NCBI GenBank assembly: GCA_964587835.1
Contig: CAZPMN010000006.1
Coordinates: forward strand, 1 to 64,000
Source of the DNA: Erginobacter sp964587835
GTDB taxonomy: Bacteria; Auribacterota; Erginobacteria; Erginobacterales; Erginobacteraceae
Direction of reading: 5' to 3'
Length of the DNA: 64,000 nucleotides
Positions 17,241-25,192 of the stretch are shown here, one piece after another. Each line of letters begins with the position of its first letter. Position 1 is the stretch's first letter. Under the pieces are notes generated by a model, which was not told the DNA's origin, did no database searches, and was given only the letters and a program-made list of their open reading frames with translations. The position numbers and the translations under genes are program-made.

Positions 17241-18635
17241 ATGTCTCCCCCTCGTGATCTGACCCAGGGTAGCATCCTGAGGGCGATCTCCCGCCTCGGG
17301 ACCCCGATCATCGCTACCAGCATCCTCCAGAGCGTCTTCAACCTGGTCGATATGTACTTCGTCGGACGGCTGGGAGCACCCGCCCTGGCCGCGGTTACTG
17401 TCAGCGGGATAGTGGTTTCCCTTTTGATCACGATGGCGATCGGGGTTTCGATCGGAACCCTGGCTCTGGTCGCCCGCAACTGGGGGGCTCGCCGCTACCG
17501 GGAGGCGGCCCTGGTGGTCGGCCAGTCGTTTCATATCAGCGTGCTGCTCTCCCTGCTCTTCGGGGTCGGGGGCTGGTTTCTCTCCCGGCCCCTGCTTTCC
17601 TTCCTCGGCGCCAGCGGTGAGGTGCTGGAGCTGGCGGTGGCTTACTTCCGGATCATCAGCGCTGGGGCCTGGACGATCTTCATCTTCGTCAGCTTCAGTT
17701 CGGCGCTCCGAGGATCCGGCGACGCCTGGACCCCCTTCAAGGTAATGAGCCTGGGGGTAGTTCTCAATTGCCTGCTCGATCCGCTGTTGATCTTCGGCTG
17801 GGGTCCGGTCCCCGGGATCGGGGTGCCCGGTTCGGCCCTGGCCACTGTTCTCTCCCGCCTGGTCACGGTCGTGTTGATCATCTGCCTGACTCGGCCGAAG
17901 AGATCGCATCTCGATCTGACCGGAGCTTTCAGCCGAGTCAGTCTTTCTCTGATCGGCCGGATCCTCTGGATCGGTTTCTTCAGCTCGCTGGAGATGTTGA
18001 TCCGGTCGATAGTGATGATCGCCCTGCTCCGTTTCGTCTCCGTCTACGGCACCGCTGCCCTGGCTGCTTACGGTATCGGGACCAGAGTGAGGGCGATCAT
18101 CCTGATGCCGGGGATCGGCCTCGGTTACTCCTCGGGGATTCTGGTCGGTCAGAACCTGGGCGCCGGGCGCCCATGGCGGGCCCACCGCACCGCCTGGACA
18201 ACCTGGTGCCTCTACCTGCTGCTTCTGGTTCCGCTGGTGATCGCCTTCTGGGTCTTCGCCCGCCAGATAATCGGTGTCTTCAACCATGACCCCGAGGTGC
18301 TCAGGGTTGGCGTGGTTTTCCTCCGCTACCTGGCCGTCTCTTTCCTCTTCCTTTCCCTGATCCTGGTCTTCGGCAAGTCGCTCAACGGGGCTGGGGACAC
18401 GGCCGGCCCGATGGCCATTACCGGACTTTCTCTCTTGCTGATGCTCCTCTTCCTGATCTGGCCTGGATCGGATGTTCTGGGACTGGAAGGGATCTGGCAG
18501 GCGATTTTGGGAGGAACCGCCCTAAATGGGCTTCTGATGGCCTGGTGGTTCCAACGCAAGGGCTGGCAACGCCCGGTTACCCGAGCTCTCTATCCGGAAG
18601 CGGTTCTCAATTCTCCGGAGGAGCCGACGGCTTGA
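17241..18635 (+). CDS. MATE family efflux transporter
   Basis: This 464-residue protein has twelve hydrophobic segments in two similar halves. The N-terminal LVDMYFVGRLGAPALAAVTV is the typical first-helix motif of NorM/DinF-type MATE exporters, and the second half repeats the pattern (IGLGYSSGILVGQNLGA). Such proteins export cationic drugs or metabolites using a Na+ or H+ gradient. Start at the ATG 11 bases after the GH57 stop, so co-transcription is likely. The 3' end overlaps the last 29 bases of the convergent PMT/TPR gene. Substrate cannot be inferred. Confidence 0.9.
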   Translation: MSPPRDLTQGSILRAISRLGTPIIATSILQSVFNLVDMYFVGRLGAPALAAVTVSGIVVSLLITMAIGVSIGTLALVARNWGARRYREAALVVGQSFHISVLLSLLFGVGGWFLSRPLLSFLGASGEVLELAVAYFRIISAGAWTIFIFVSFSSALRGSGDAWTPFKVMSLGVVLNCLLDPLLIFGWGPVPGIGVPGSALATVLSRLVTVVLIICLTRPKRSHLDLTGAFSRVSLSLIGRILWIGFFSSLEMLIRSIVMIALLRFVSVYGTAALAAYGIGTRVRAIILMPGIGLGYSSGILVGQNLGAGRPWRAHRTAWTTWCLYLLLLVPLVIAFWVFARQIIGVFNHDPEVLRVGVVFLRYLAVSFLFLSLILVFGKSLNGAGDTAGPMAITGLSLLLMLLFLIWPGSDVLGLEGIWQAILGGTALNGLLMAWWFQRKGWQRPVTRALYPEAVLNSPEEPTA

Positions 18636-20763
18636 ATTGCTCCCCGATCATCTGCAACCGCCGCACCACCTCCGGCCCTTCGGGGTTGAGCTCCCCGGCC
18701 TTCCGCCAGAACCTTCCCGCCTCGGTCTTCATCTCCGCCCGGTAATAGAGGTCACCAAGGTAGAGGTGTCCGCGGTAACTCTCCGGATCGCTGCGGAGGA
18801 CTGCTTCCAGGTGTTGGCGGGCCCGATCCCGTCCGGCGGGGTTGGCGGCTAGGAGCCGTCCCAGCTCCAGTCGCAAGGGGAGGGCGTCGGGGGCGGTCTC
18901 CACGCCCTTCTCCAGAGCGGCGATCGCTTTGGCGGTTTCCCTGCTCTTCGTGTGGGCCAGCCCCAGGTAGAGGTAAAACTCCCACCGCCCCTCGGTCTGC
19001 TCCAGTCCCTGGGTGAGGATCTTAATCGCCTCCTGGGGCTTTTCTTCCATTAGGAACAACCGGGCCAAGTTGAGATAGGGGAGGGGACTGAAGGGGAGGT
19101 TGAGAACCACCTCCCGGTACTTCTTCTCCGCCTCCACCCCTTCCCCTCTTCGTTCATAGATTAAACCGAGAGCCAGATGGGCCGATTCATAATGAGGGTT
19201 GAGACGGATCGCCTCCCGGTAACCGGCTTCAGCCGCCTTCAGGTTGCCCTGCCGGAAGAAAATATTGGCCAGGTTGTAGTGGGCCTCCGCCCGCTGCGGC
19301 TCCAACCGGAGAGCCTCGGCGAACTCTTGCCGGGCCCGGTCCAGGTCCCCCTGCTGGGAGAAGTACGTTCCCAAGTGGTTATACCCCGCCCCCAGGTTGA
19401 GGATGAAGCGGGGCTCGCTGACCAGCTGGGGGTTGACCCAGATGATCAGCCCGCCCAGAACCACCAGGGCGGGGATGAGGGATTTCCACTGTCGGCGCCG
19501 GATCCGTTCTCCGGACCAGATTACGCCGGCGGCGGCGAAGATCAACAGGAAGGGGACCAGGGGGAGACGGTAGCGGGAGTTGACGAAGTAGATGACGGTG
19601 GAGAGGACGTAGCCGATGACGTATAGGTAGAGGAGCATAAGTTTTCGCAACTGCTTGGCGGCCAGGATCAGTCCAAGCAGGCAGAAGGGGGCGGCCACCC
19701 CGAAGACCAAAAAGGGGATCTTTAAAATCGGCGTCCAACGCTGCAGGAAAGTGGGGTGGATCACGTCGGCAATCTCCAGCTGATCCCAGAAGACGGCGAA
19801 CTTTCGTCCCAGGAGTTTGAGAAAGCGGCCGGGATTCTCCCGGATGAACCTGAACCCCTGCTCGAACCAGAACGAGGAGACCTCAGATGGCTTGAGCGCC
19901 CTCCCCAGCGCCCGTCGGGCAATCGTTTCAGCATCCCGCTGCAGGGTGGCTCCGCCGGAACGGAGAATCGGTGGAGGTTCGAAAACCCCGCGGGCGTGAG
20001 GGTTGTTGCCGATGAAGAAGTTGACTCCCCCATGAGCGGTTAGGGGGACCAGGTCGCCACCCACGTACCAGTTGCGGTAGGTGACCAGGCCGAGGACGGC
20101 GATGGCGCCGGCCAAAAAGCCCAGCGCCCGCCCCCAGTGCCGGATGGAGCCGCCGATCCAGATTGCCGCCAGGGGGATGAAGATCAGGCTGTGTCCGCTG
20201 ATCGTCGCCAGCAGTCCCCCCAGGATCCCGGCGCCCAGCCACCCCGGCCAGTTCGCTTCCCTCCTCCGCAGCCGGAGCAGGAGCAAAAGGAGGATGGCGG
20301 CAAAGAAGACTATCGCCACCGGGGAGAGGATCGCCGAGTCGTAAACGATCAGCCAGCCGTAGATCGCGGTCAGGAAAGCCGCCAGCAGCCCGACCGTCGG
20401 GCCGAACAGTCGCCGGCCCAGCAGGTAGATCAGTCCGCAGTTGATTGTGCCCAGCAGGAGCTGAACCACCCGGGCGGCCGGAACGCTTACCCCAAAGACG
20501 GTATAGAGCAATCCCAGCAAGTGGGGATAGAGGGGAAGGGCGGGATAGACCTCGTCCCCTACCCAGTTCCCGCCGGCGATCTCCACCGCCCAATCGTGGT
20601 AGGTCCGGGAGTCCTCAATCAGCATCTGGGCCACCGGAGAGCTGTTGAGCTGGAGAAAGAAGACCAGCCGGAGCGAGAAGGCGAGCAGGAGAATGGCGGC
20701 CAGGGAGATTATTTCTCTCCGGGTGGCCGGAGAAGGAAGGGGTTGGGAGGGGGGATTCTTCAT
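18607..20763 (-). CDS. PMT-like membrane protein with C-terminal TPR repeats
   Basis: The 718-residue protein joins two parts. Residues about 1-430 hold about ten hydrophobic segments with an early DSRTYHDWA acidic motif, as in GT39/ArnT-type glycosyltransferases. Residues about 440-710 hold seven or so TPR motifs (EAHYNLANIFFRQGNLKAAE, SAHLALGLIYERRG). The TPR part should lie on one face of the inner membrane and could recruit an acceptor protein. Such PMT-TPR fusions occur in several Gram-negative lineages and are usually of unknown substrate. The gene is convergent with and overlaps the MATE gene, and diverges from the outer-membrane protein gene. Confidence 0.8.
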   Translation of the reverse strand: MKNPPSQPLPSPATRREIISLAAILLLAFSLRLVFFLQLNSSPVAQMLIEDSRTYHDWAVEIAGGNWVGDEVYPALPLYPHLLGLLYTVFGVSVPAARVVQLLLGTINCGLIYLLGRRLFGPTVGLLAAFLTAIYGWLIVYDSAILSPVAIVFFAAILLLLLLRLRRREANWPGWLGAGILGGLLATISGHSLIFIPLAAIWIGGSIRHWGRALGFLAGAIAVLGLVTYRNWYVGGDLVPLTAHGGVNFFIGNNPHARGVFEPPPILRSGGATLQRDAETIARRALGRALKPSEVSSFWFEQGFRFIRENPGRFLKLLGRKFAVFWDQLEIADVIHPTFLQRWTPILKIPFLVFGVAAPFCLLGLILAAKQLRKLMLLYLYVIGYVLSTVIYFVNSRYRLPLVPFLLIFAAAGVIWSGERIRRRQWKSLIPALVVLGGLIIWVNPQLVSEPRFILNLGAGYNHLGTYFSQQGDLDRARQEFAEALRLEPQRAEAHYNLANIFFRQGNLKAAEAGYREAIRLNPHYESAHLALGLIYERRGEGVEAEKKYREVVLNLPFSPLPYLNLARLFLMEEKPQEAIKILTQGLEQTEGRWEFYLYLGLAHTKSRETAKAIAALEKGVETAPDALPLRLELGRLLAANPAGRDRARQHLEAVLRSDPESYRGHLYLGDLYYRAEMKTEAGRFWRKAGELNPEGPEVVRRLQMIGEQFKPSAPPEN

Positions 20764-20793
20764 CCGTCGCTGGTGGAACCCGGAAAAATATAG

Positions 20794-20821
20794 TTGCCTC
20801 GCCGCGCTGCTTTGTTATTAT
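20794..20821 (+). promoter_or_regulatory. Sigma-70-like promoter for the outer-membrane protein gene
   Basis: TTGCCT at 20794-20799 and TATTAT at 20816-20821 are 16 bases apart, inside the 157-bp divergent spacer. This would leave a leader of roughly 90 bases before the ATG at 20921. Confidence 0.5.
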
Positions 20822-20920
20822 GGCCTAACCTGCGGAAATATATACTCCAGTTCGACCGGAGGGGGCAAACCTTAAATCCTTTACCCGCCCGGTCAAACCG
20901 TTGACAGGGGATTACCGGTT

Positions 20921-21460
20921 ATGAAAAAAGCCTTCCTGATCACTATCCTGGGCGCGGCCCTTCTCCTGCCGGCGCCGGCTGGAGCTGAGCTGGGCCTGGG
21001 CGGCGGAATCTTCTACAACCGTCAACTGGGGGATATCAAGGATTCGGACGATTGGAAATTCGACAAGGATTTCGTCTCCTATATGGTGACCCTGAAGTTT
21101 CAGTTCGCCAATTTCCTTGGCCTGGAAGGATCCGTCGATTACTACAACGGCGGCGGCGACATCGATTACACGTTGCGTCCGATGGGGACGGCGGTGGTGA
21201 GCATCCCCATCCCCGGTTTGGACCTCTTCAACGCCGGCGTGGGGATCAACTCCACCTATACCAAGTACCAGACCGCCGGGGGATCGAGGGACGACTGGTC
21301 GGATCTCGCCTACCACTTCAAGGCCGGGATTCAGATCCCGATCGCCGACTTGCTCTGGGTCTGCGGCGACTGTTACTATTTCGTCGACGAACTCAAGGAC
21401 GTTGAAGATTTCGACTCCGATCTTCTTACCTTTGGCGCCCGGGCGATGCTTCGTTTCTAA
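20921..21460 (+). CDS. Small outer-membrane beta-barrel protein
   Basis: The 179-residue protein starts with a classic signal peptide (MKKAFLITILGAALLLPAPA, likely cut after AGA near residue 23). The mature part alternates polar and hydrophobic residues in strands such as VTLKFQFANFLGLEGSVDYY and AYHFKAGIQIPIADLLWVCG, and ends in ARAMLRF. A terminal Phe is the usual recognition signal for the BAM complex. The size fits an eight-stranded barrel of the OmpX/OmpW or opacity type. No paralogue is in the window. It has its own promoter-like sequence. Function unknown. Confidence 0.8.
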   Translation: MKKAFLITILGAALLLPAPAGAELGLGGGIFYNRQLGDIKDSDDWKFDKDFVSYMVTLKFQFANFLGLEGSVDYYNGGGDIDYTLRPMGTAVVSIPIPGLDLFNAGVGINSTYTKYQTAGGSRDDWSDLAYHFKAGIQIPIADLLWVCGDCYYFVDELKDVEDFDSDLLTFGARAMLRF

Positions 21461-21495
21461 CGTACCACGGGAAGATAATCGGTCAGTCTGGTTTC

Positions 21496-21543
21496 CCGCC
21501 GGCGATGCCGCCGGCATAAATCGAAAGAGCCGGCGTCGCCGGC
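21496..21543. repeat. GCCGGCG hairpin pair between OMP and DUF5679 genes
   Basis: GCCGGCGATGCCGCCGGC and GCCGGCGTCGCCGGC are complementary to each other and within themselves, separated by an A-rich loop. There is no U-tract, so it is more likely a REP-like hairpin than a simple terminator. Confidence 0.65.
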
Positions 21544-21567
21544 GCGACCCTGGAAAAGGAGGGAGCG

Positions 21568-21708
21568 ATGGAAGGTTATTGCGTGAAGTGCAAGGCGAAG
21601 AGAGAGATCAAGGACGGCAAGGAAGTCACAATGAAGAATGGCCGGAAGGCCATCAAGGGGACCTGTCCGATCTGCGGCACCGGGATGTTCAGAATCCTGG
21701 GCAAGTAA
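21568..21708 (+). CDS. DUF5679 zinc-ribbon mini-protein
   Basis: This 46-residue protein starts at an ATG with a strong GGAGGGAG ribosome site. It has two CxxC pairs: YCVKCKAK at the N-terminus and CPICGTG near the C-terminus, flanking a lysine-rich middle with MKNGRKAIKG. This is the pattern of the DUF5679 family of small zinc-ribbon proteins, whose function is unknown. The spacing suits one bound zinc, and the basic surface suggests nucleic-acid or ribosome contact, which is inference only. It stands alone between two hairpin-rich spacers. Confidence 0.9.
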   Translation: MEGYCVKCKAKREIKDGKEVTMKNGRKAIKGTCPICGTGMFRILGK

Positions 21709-21891
21709 CGCCCCCTTCTCCTCCCGCCGGGCGGAGTGGCTCGACCCAGGGGATCGTTTCGCCTTTTTCGGTTCCCGGCCACGGAGCAGGTCCCGCGACG
21801 GGAAACCCGGATCCCACCGGCGGTTCGGAATATCCGGCCCGCCGCCCGGCCGACTCCCGGTTGGGCGGCGGCCGCCGGCGGTCTGTAACCA

Positions 21892-21913
21892 GCAGGATAG
21901 TTTACTATCCTGC
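21892..21913. repeat. Perfect hairpin before the NDK-like gene
   Basis: GCAGGATAG and its complement CTATCCTGC flank a 4-base loop, 44 bases before the next ATG. Weaker outer pairing (TAACCA/CTGTTA) extends it. The 249-bp spacer 21709-21956 otherwise holds only GC-rich sequence with REP-like GGCGGCGG pairs. It could be a terminator for the mini-protein or a leader structure. Confidence 0.6.
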
Positions 21914-21956
21914 TTGCTGTTATAGAACCCGAAGAAGGTAGACCCAAGGTAATCTG

Positions 21957-23132
21957 ATGGCGGTAGAACTGGCGGCAGTCTGGATTAATCCCTATACCCT
22001 GGAGAAATCCCGGACCGGAGGGGTAATCGCCCGCCTTCTCTCCCTCACCCCCGGAGAACTGGTGGCGGCGCGGATGTTCGCCCCCAGCCGGGAACTGGTC
22101 GAGGAGTACAGCAGCCTGATCACTCCCCGGGGATCCCGGGAATCGCGGATCGTCCGCGAGGAGATCCGCCGCTACATTCAGACTCGCTGGGTTCCGGAAA
22201 AGCGGGGTGCCGACCGGCCGCGGGTGATGATGCTCCTGTTCCGGGGCAACAACGTCATCCGGGCAATCCGAAAATACGTGGTTGGCCCAATCTGGCGCGG
22301 CTCGGTTTCCGGGGAGACGGTTCGCGATACCTACGGGGATTATATCAAGAACGCGAAAGGAGAGATCACCTACTTCGAACCGGCCGTCCTGGTCATCCCC
22401 GAGCCGTCGGCGGCGGAAACCACCCTCAAGCTCTGGGCCCGTTACTCCGACCGGGATGGGGGAATCCTTGCTCACAGCTGCAGGTACCCGGCCGGGGTGA
22501 AGCCGGAGACCACCCTGGTGATGATGAAGCCGGAAAACTTCCGGGGCCAGTCCAGCTTGGCTGGCAACGTGATGGACATCATCTCCCGGACCGGCTTGCG
22601 AATCATCGGGGCTAACCTGGTGAGAATGTCCGTCGCCCAGGCGGAGGAGTTCTATGGACCGGTGGCGGAGGCTCTCCCCCAGCGGATGAAGGGGCGGGTA
22701 GCCGAGATGCTGAGATTCTGCCTTAAACCATCCTTCGATTTTCCGATCCCGGAGGAGGTTTACGAGAATATGGCCGACCTGATCAAGGACCATAAGGCCC
22801 GCCAGGAGTTCAATACCATCATAAAAACGATGACCGGAGTCGACCCCGAACAGGTGAAGGGGGCGCGGGCCCGGGGGGCGCCGGGTAAGGAAAAATGCCT
22901 GGCTCTGATTTACCAGGGTGACCGGGCGGTTTCCCGGATCAGGGAGGTTCTGGGGGCGACCGACCCGAACAAAGCCGGCTGGGCCACCGTGCGGAGGATT
23001 TACGGGCACAGTATCAGCCAGAATGTCGCCCACGCCTCCGACTCCGCGGCCAACTTCCGGAGGGAGTCGAAGATCATCCGGATGGAAGAAAATCGGCTGA
23101 AGAAGATCATCAACGATTTCTACCGGAAATGA
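21957..23132 (+). CDS. Two-domain nucleoside-diphosphate kinase-like protein
   Basis: The 391-residue protein contains two NDK-fold units. The C-terminal one (about 180-391) has the NDK opening TTLVMMKPENF, a helical insertion, LIYQGDRAVSRIREVLGATDP, and the active-site loop NVAHASDS with the phospho-accepting His at residue 359. The N-terminal one (about 1-165) has AAVWINPYTLEK, LLFRGNNVIRAIRKYV and TVRDTYGDY but no active-site His. Normal NDK is about 140-150 residues. The likely role is phosphate transfer between nucleotides by the C-terminal unit, with the first serving a structural or regulatory purpose. It overlaps the aminotransferase start (ATGA), so the two are coupled. Confidence 0.8.
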   Translation: MAVELAAVWINPYTLEKSRTGGVIARLLSLTPGELVAARMFAPSRELVEEYSSLITPRGSRESRIVREEIRRYIQTRWVPEKRGADRPRVMMLLFRGNNVIRAIRKYVVGPIWRGSVSGETVRDTYGDYIKNAKGEITYFEPAVLVIPEPSAAETTLKLWARYSDRDGGILAHSCRYPAGVKPETTLVMMKPENFRGQSSLAGNVMDIISRTGLRIIGANLVRMSVAQAEEFYGPVAEALPQRMKGRVAEMLRFCLKPSFDFPIPEEVYENMADLIKDHKARQEFNTIIKTMTGVDPEQVKGARARGAPGKEKCLALIYQGDRAVSRIREVLGATDPNKAGWATVRRIYGHSISQNVAHASDSAANFRRESKIIRMEENRLKKIINDFYRK

Positions 23133-24292
23133 AGATAGCTCCCCGTCTATCCCGGATCAGTCCCTCCCTGACCCTGGAGGTCACCAGCCGGGCCAAGGCC
23201 CTGAAGAACCAGGGGGTGGACATCGTCAGTTTCGCCGCCGGCGAACCGGACTTCGACACTCCGGAACATATCCGGGCCGTAGCCAAAATCGCCATCGATT
23301 CCGGCAAGACCCGCTATACCCCGGCCCGGGGGATGGCGGAACTGATTGAAGCGGTCCGTGAAAAGTTCAAGCGGGACAACGGTCTCGATTACTCGGCCGC
23401 CGAGATCGTAATCTCCTGCGGGGCCAAGCATTCTCTCTACAACGCCTTCCAGGCGATCTGTGCCGAGGGAGACGAGGTGATCATCCCCGCTCCTTACTGG
23501 GTTACCTACCCGGAGCAGGCCCGCCTGGCCGGGGCCGAGCCGGTCTATCTCGAGACCGAGGAGAGCCGGGGCTACGGGATCGACCGGGAGAAGCTGGAAG
23601 CCCTGGTGACCGACCGGACCCGGGCGATCCTCGTCTCCAGCCCCTGCAACCCGACCGGTGCCGCCTACGGGCGGGAGGACCTGGAGTTCATCGCCGACCT
23701 GGCCTGCCGCCGCGACCTCGCCCTGATCAGCGACGAGATCTACGAGAAGCTGGTCTTCGACGGCTTCGAGGCGGTCAGCCCCGCCTCGCTCTCTGCCGAG
23801 GTGAAGGCCCGAACGATTGTCGTCAACGGCCCCTCCAAGACCTACGCGATGACCGGCTGGCGGATCGGCTACCTGGCCGCCCCGGAGAACGTGGCCAAGG
23901 CGATTGCCGGTTTCCAGTCCCACTCCACCTCCAACCCGGCCACCCCGTCCCAGTACGCCGCCCTTGCCGCCCTCACCGGCAGCCAGGAATGCGTCGAGGA
24001 AATGCGGCGGGCCTTCGAGAAGCGTCGGGACCTGATGGTCGAGAGGCTCAACCGGATCGGCGGGATCACCTGTCCCGTCCCCCGGGGGACCTTCTACGTC
24101 TTCCCCAACATCTCGGGGCTGGGCAAGCCCTCGCTGGAGCTGGCCTCCGAGCTCCTCGACCGGGCCCGGATTGCCGTCGTCCCCGGCATCGCCTTCGGCG
24201 CCGACGGAAACATCCGGATGTCCTTCGCCGACTCGGCGGCGAACCTGAACAAAGGCCTCGACCGCCTGGAAGAATACGTAAGAACCCTCTGA
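23129..24292 (+). CDS. PLP-dependent aminotransferase, aspartate/aromatic class I
   Basis: This 387-residue fold-type I enzyme shows IVSFAAGEPDFDTPEHI near the N-terminus, the substrate and PLP-contact segment SPCNPTGA, SDEIYEKL with the PLP-ring Asp, and the Schiff-base lysine at residue 237 in NGPSKTYAMTGWRIGYL. These match the AspB/AspC subfamily I-gamma of aspartate aminotransferases, which can also accept prephenate or aromatic substrates. Length is normal. The ATG overlaps the stop of the NDK-like gene. Downstream lies a large repeat field. Cytoplasmic amino-acid metabolism is likely; exact substrate is not certain. Confidence 0.92.
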   Translation: MKIAPRLSRISPSLTLEVTSRAKALKNQGVDIVSFAAGEPDFDTPEHIRAVAKIAIDSGKTRYTPARGMAELIEAVREKFKRDNGLDYSAAEIVISCGAKHSLYNAFQAICAEGDEVIIPAPYWVTYPEQARLAGAEPVYLETEESRGYGIDREKLEALVTDRTRAILVSSPCNPTGAAYGREDLEFIADLACRRDLALISDEIYEKLVFDGFEAVSPASLSAEVKARTIVVNGPSKTYAMTGWRIGYLAAPENVAKAIAGFQSHSTSNPATPSQYAALAALTGSQECVEEMRRAFEKRRDLMVERLNRIGGITCPVPRGTFYVFPNISGLGKPSLELASELLDRARIAVVPGIAFGADGNIRMSFADSAANLNKGLDRLEEYVRTL

Positions 24293-24313
24293 AGTCGGAC
24301 CGGCCGGTGATTT

Positions 24314-25190
24314 GATGTGGCACCCCTTCGGGGTGCGGCTTGATCTTTCAATACCGTTTGATCCCGGCGATTCTCGCCGGGCTATAATGTTTCACCCCGT
24401 TGGGGTGGATCAAGGACCACCAAAAGATTCCCGGACCCCAAAGGGGTCCCACATTAAAGCCCCGGGTGAAACCCGGGGTAAAAGGATTCAAACAACCAAC
24501 ATTCCGGACCCCAAATGGGTCCCACATCATAGCCCGGGGTGAAACCCCGGGGAATCGGGGTGCCGCGGAAAGAAATACCCGGACCCCAAAGGCGTCCCAC
24601 ATCATAGTCCGGGGTGAAACCCCGGGGAATCGGGGTGTCGCGGAAAGAAATACCCGGACCCCAAAGGGGTCCCACATTAAAGCCCCGGGTGAAACCCGGG
24701 GTAAAAGGATTCAAACAACCAACATTCCGGACCCCAAATGGGTCCCACATCATAGCCCGGGGTGAAACCCCGGGGAATCGGGGTGCCGCGGAAAGAAATA
24801 CCCGGACCCCAAAGGCGTCCCACATCATAGTCCGGGGTGAAACCCCGGGGAATCGGGGTGCCGCGGAAAGAAATACCCGGACCCCAAAGGCGTCCCACAT
24901 CATAGTCCGGGGTGAAACCCCGGGGAATCGGGGTGNNNNNNNNNNNNNNNNNNNNNNNNNNNNNNNNNNNNNNNNNNNNNNNNNNNNNNNNNNNNNNNNN
25001 NNNNNNNNNNNNNNNNNNNNNNNNNNNNNNNNNNNGGTGAAACCCCGGGGAATCGGGGTGCCGCGGAAAGAAATACCCGGACCCCAAAGGGGTCCCACAT
25101 CATAGCCCGGGGTGAAACCCCGGGATAGATACGATGGCAATATCTTGTTAGCACTCCAACGGAGTGCCACATCATACGTGGGGAAATATC
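24314..25190. repeat. Tandem array of 73/75-bp two-hairpin units
   Basis: At least ten units carry two palindromes each: GGACCCCAAAGGGGTCC (or mutated GGACCCCAAAGGCGTCC) followed by CACATCATAG, and CCGGGGTGAAACCCCGG. Unit starts at 24433, 24506, 24581, 24656, 24729, 24804 and 24879 give periods 73, 75, 75, 73, 75, 75, so a 223-bp higher-order block is duplicated almost perfectly. Diverged hairpins of the same design flank the array (24320-24405 and 25149-25175). No gene is present; open frames here are repeat artefacts. The array is interrupted by an assembly gap. Confidence 0.92.
24936..25035. other. Assembly gap (100 N) inside the tandem array
   Basis: Exactly 100 N lie between two partial repeat units. 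The round length suggests a scaffolding placeholder, so the true number of repeat units is unknown. Confidence 0.98.
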
Positions 25191-25192
25191 GG

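Noticed and set aside
24314..25190. CRISPR array
   Set aside because: The units are continuous tandem copies with no unique spacers, and no cas gene is present.
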